6,423 nucleotides of DNA, taken from Acidimicrobiaceae bacterium (lineage in GTDB: Bacteria; Actinomycetota; Acidimicrobiia; Acidimicrobiales; UBA8592). The notes beneath the pieces are model-generated. The model worked only from the letters and a program-made list of their open reading frames with translations, had not been told where the DNA came from and ran no database searches. Below are positions 5,852 to 6,423 of the stretch, piece after piece. The first letter of the stretch is position 1. Each line of letters opens with the position of its first letter. The DNA lies in assembly GCA_002703045.1 (NCBI GenBank), contig PAEG01000025.1, forward strand, positions 1 through 6,423, written 5' to 3'. The position numbers and the translations under genes were made by a program.

Positions 5852-5858
5852 ATATCCA
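5830..5858. repeat. 11-bp direct repeat duplicating the chorismate mutase start region
   Basis: CCATATATCCA occurs at 5830-5840 and 5848-5858, with an 18-base period that preserves the reading frame. On the minus strand each copy carries an ATG preceded by a purine-rich GGATGG or GGGTGG site. It looks like a small in-frame duplication creating two alternative starts. Confidence 0.6.
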
Positions 5859-5867
5859 TCCAGTAAC

Positions 5868-5877
5868 TAACCGGTTA
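5868..5877. promoter_or_regulatory. 10-bp perfect palindrome, candidate operator
   Basis: TAACCGGTTA is a perfect palindrome in the gap between the divergent chorismate mutase and dehalogenase-like genes, 16 bases before ATG 5851. Its half-site TAACC/GGTTA also occurs in the inverted repeat at 4112-4128 but with different spacing. This is suggestive only. Confidence 0.25.
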
Positions 5878-5975
5878 CATCTTCAAACACCTACATTTAA
5901 ATCCTAGTCCAGACAAAACACTGATACGTTAGCAATTCACCCAGCAGAAGGAAGGCTTCTTTCGTAGAAGAAAGA

Positions 5976-5981
5976 TATAAC
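5976..5981 (+). promoter_or_regulatory. Possible -10 element for the dehalogenase-like gene
   Basis: TATAAC matches the sigma-70 -10 consensus at five of six positions and would place the transcript start about 20 bases before ATG 6007. No convincing -35 box lies 16-18 bases upstream; that region instead carries AGAAG/CTTCT/AGAAG blocks (5946-5950, 5956-5960, 5966-5970). Confidence 0.2.
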
Positions 5982-6006
5982 TAAAAATAGCCTGAAGGGG
6001 TCAATT

Positions 6007-6033
6007 ATGAAAAACTACCTCCATGATCCCTAA
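6007..6033 (+). other. Eight-codon leader frame (MKNYLHDP) or displaced true start of the dehalogenase-like gene
   Basis: ATG 6007 is preceded by a strong GAAGGGG ribosome site (5994-6000) at 6-base spacing, but its frame ends at TAA 6031-6033 after eight codons, overlapping the start of the next gene by 11 bases. Removing one A from the run of five at 6010-6014 would fuse it in frame to the hydrolase (MKTTSMIPKDE). So it is either a coupling leader peptide or a real or sequencing frameshift near the true start. Confidence 0.4.
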
Positions 6034-6423
6034 AGACGAAACATTTAATGGAACATGGCCCTATCAGCCCCATTTCAGCCAGTCTGCTGGTTTCAACCAG
6101 CATTACGTAGATGTCGGGCAAGGAGAAACCATCATCTGTTTACATGGTGAACCCACATGGGGGTATCTTTATCGAAAAATGATCCCACCATTAGCTGAAA
6201 CTAACCGCGTTATAGTTCCTGATCACATGGGCTTTGGGAAAAGTGAAACACCCTTGGATCGTGAATACACCCTTAAAGAACACACTGAAAACTTGACTGC
6301 ACTCATCGATGACCTCTCATTAGATAAAATTACTTTTGTCATGCAGGATTGGGGAGGTCCAATAGGGACAGCCTACACAGTTCGATATCCAGAGAGGGTA
6401 AAACGCCTCGTGTACATGAATAC
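6023..6423 (+). CDS. Haloalkane-dehalogenase-like alpha/beta hydrolase, N-terminal part (runs off right edge)
   Basis: An open frame of 133 complete codons from ATG 6023 (MIPKDETFNGTWPYQ) to the window edge. It has the haloalkane dehalogenase layout: HGEPTWGYLYRKMIP at 41-55, PDHMGFGKSETP at 66-77, and the nucleophile elbow QDWGG at 108-112, with Asp109 in place of Ser. Glu43 and Trp110 correspond to the two halide-stabilising residues of the DhlA-type (HLD-I) enzymes. Asp109 and Trp110 make hydrolytic dehalogenation (haloalkane to alcohol plus halide) plausible. Relatives with the same signature can lack that activity, and the catalytic His and acid lie beyond the window. ATG 6023 has no ribosome site of its own; the strong one serves ATG 6007, which is out of frame. 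An in-frame stop at 6008-6010 blocks any earlier start in this frame. The gene is divergent from the chorismate mutase. Confidence 0.88.
   Translation, partial: MIPKDETFNGTWPYQPHFSQSAGFNQHYVDVGQGETIICLHGEPTWGYLYRKMIPPLAETNRVIVPDHMGFGKSETPLDREYTLKEHTENLTALIDDLSLDKITFVMQDWGGPIGTAYTVRYPERVKRLVYMN

Noticed and set aside
5946..5970. AGAAG/CTTCT/AGAAG blocks as a transcription attenuator
   Set aside because: Only 5-bp alternative stems and no T-run; the leader peptide is not enriched in any regulatory amino acid.

Overview
The window is protein-dense, moderately AT-rich bacterial DNA (GC roughly mid-40s by eye) with standard stops, strong AGGAGG-like ribosome sites on several genes and short intergenic gaps. 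The protein families are a SDR pair, a CaiB-type CoA transferase, alpha/beta hydrolases, 'TTRAVRKRL' nitroreductases and an AhpD-like carboxymuconolactone-decarboxylase (CMD) protein. Together they look like a catabolic/accessory segment of an uncultured, probably aquatic or marine, heterotroph. The nitroreductase and CMD subtypes are reminiscent of Acidimicrobiia-like actinobacteria, but the lineage is inference and cannot be fixed from this window.

Layout. The left edge holds the N-terminus of an FMN nitroreductase (minus strand, 1-153), 28 bases downstream of an SDR oxidoreductase (182-976, minus), so these two look like one operon. A second SDR (1099-1965, plus) diverges from it across 122 bases. 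It converges on an alpha/beta hydrolase (1981-2844, minus), which lies 23 bases behind a family III (CaiB/BaiF) CoA transferase (2868-4046, minus). After a 205-base gap comes the most important gene: a CMD/AhpD-like protein on the minus strand (4255-4785) split by one in-frame TGA at 4600-4602. A full nitroreductase (about 4875-5543, plus) diverges from it and meets tail-to-tail, overlapping by the four bases TTAA, a small chorismate mutase (5540-5851, minus). The right edge holds the N-terminal part of a haloalkane-dehalogenase-like hydrolase (6023 to the end, plus).

Central finding. The frames at 4600-4785 and 4255-4599 are the two halves of one CMD-family protein. The TGA falls exactly where the family has the second cysteine of its redox CxxC motif, giving C-H-I-TGA (CxxU). 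Twenty bases after the TGA is the loop of a perfect 7-bp hairpin with GGC in the loop, matching the bacterial SECIS layout. The gene is therefore best read as a selenoprotein of 176 residues with Sec62, not as two genes or a pseudogene. AhpD-like selenoproteins are, to my knowledge, a described class in marine metagenomes, so the class is not new, but ordinary gene callers would split or truncate this one.

How the genes might work together (inference): SDRs, CoA transferase, hydrolases and the dehalogenase-like enzyme suit activation and breakdown of small organic acids, esters or halogenated compounds. The nitroreductases and the CxxU protein add flavin and thiol/selenol redox chemistry. No gene for a transporter, regulator, tRNA, rRNA, mobile element or CRISPR array was seen.
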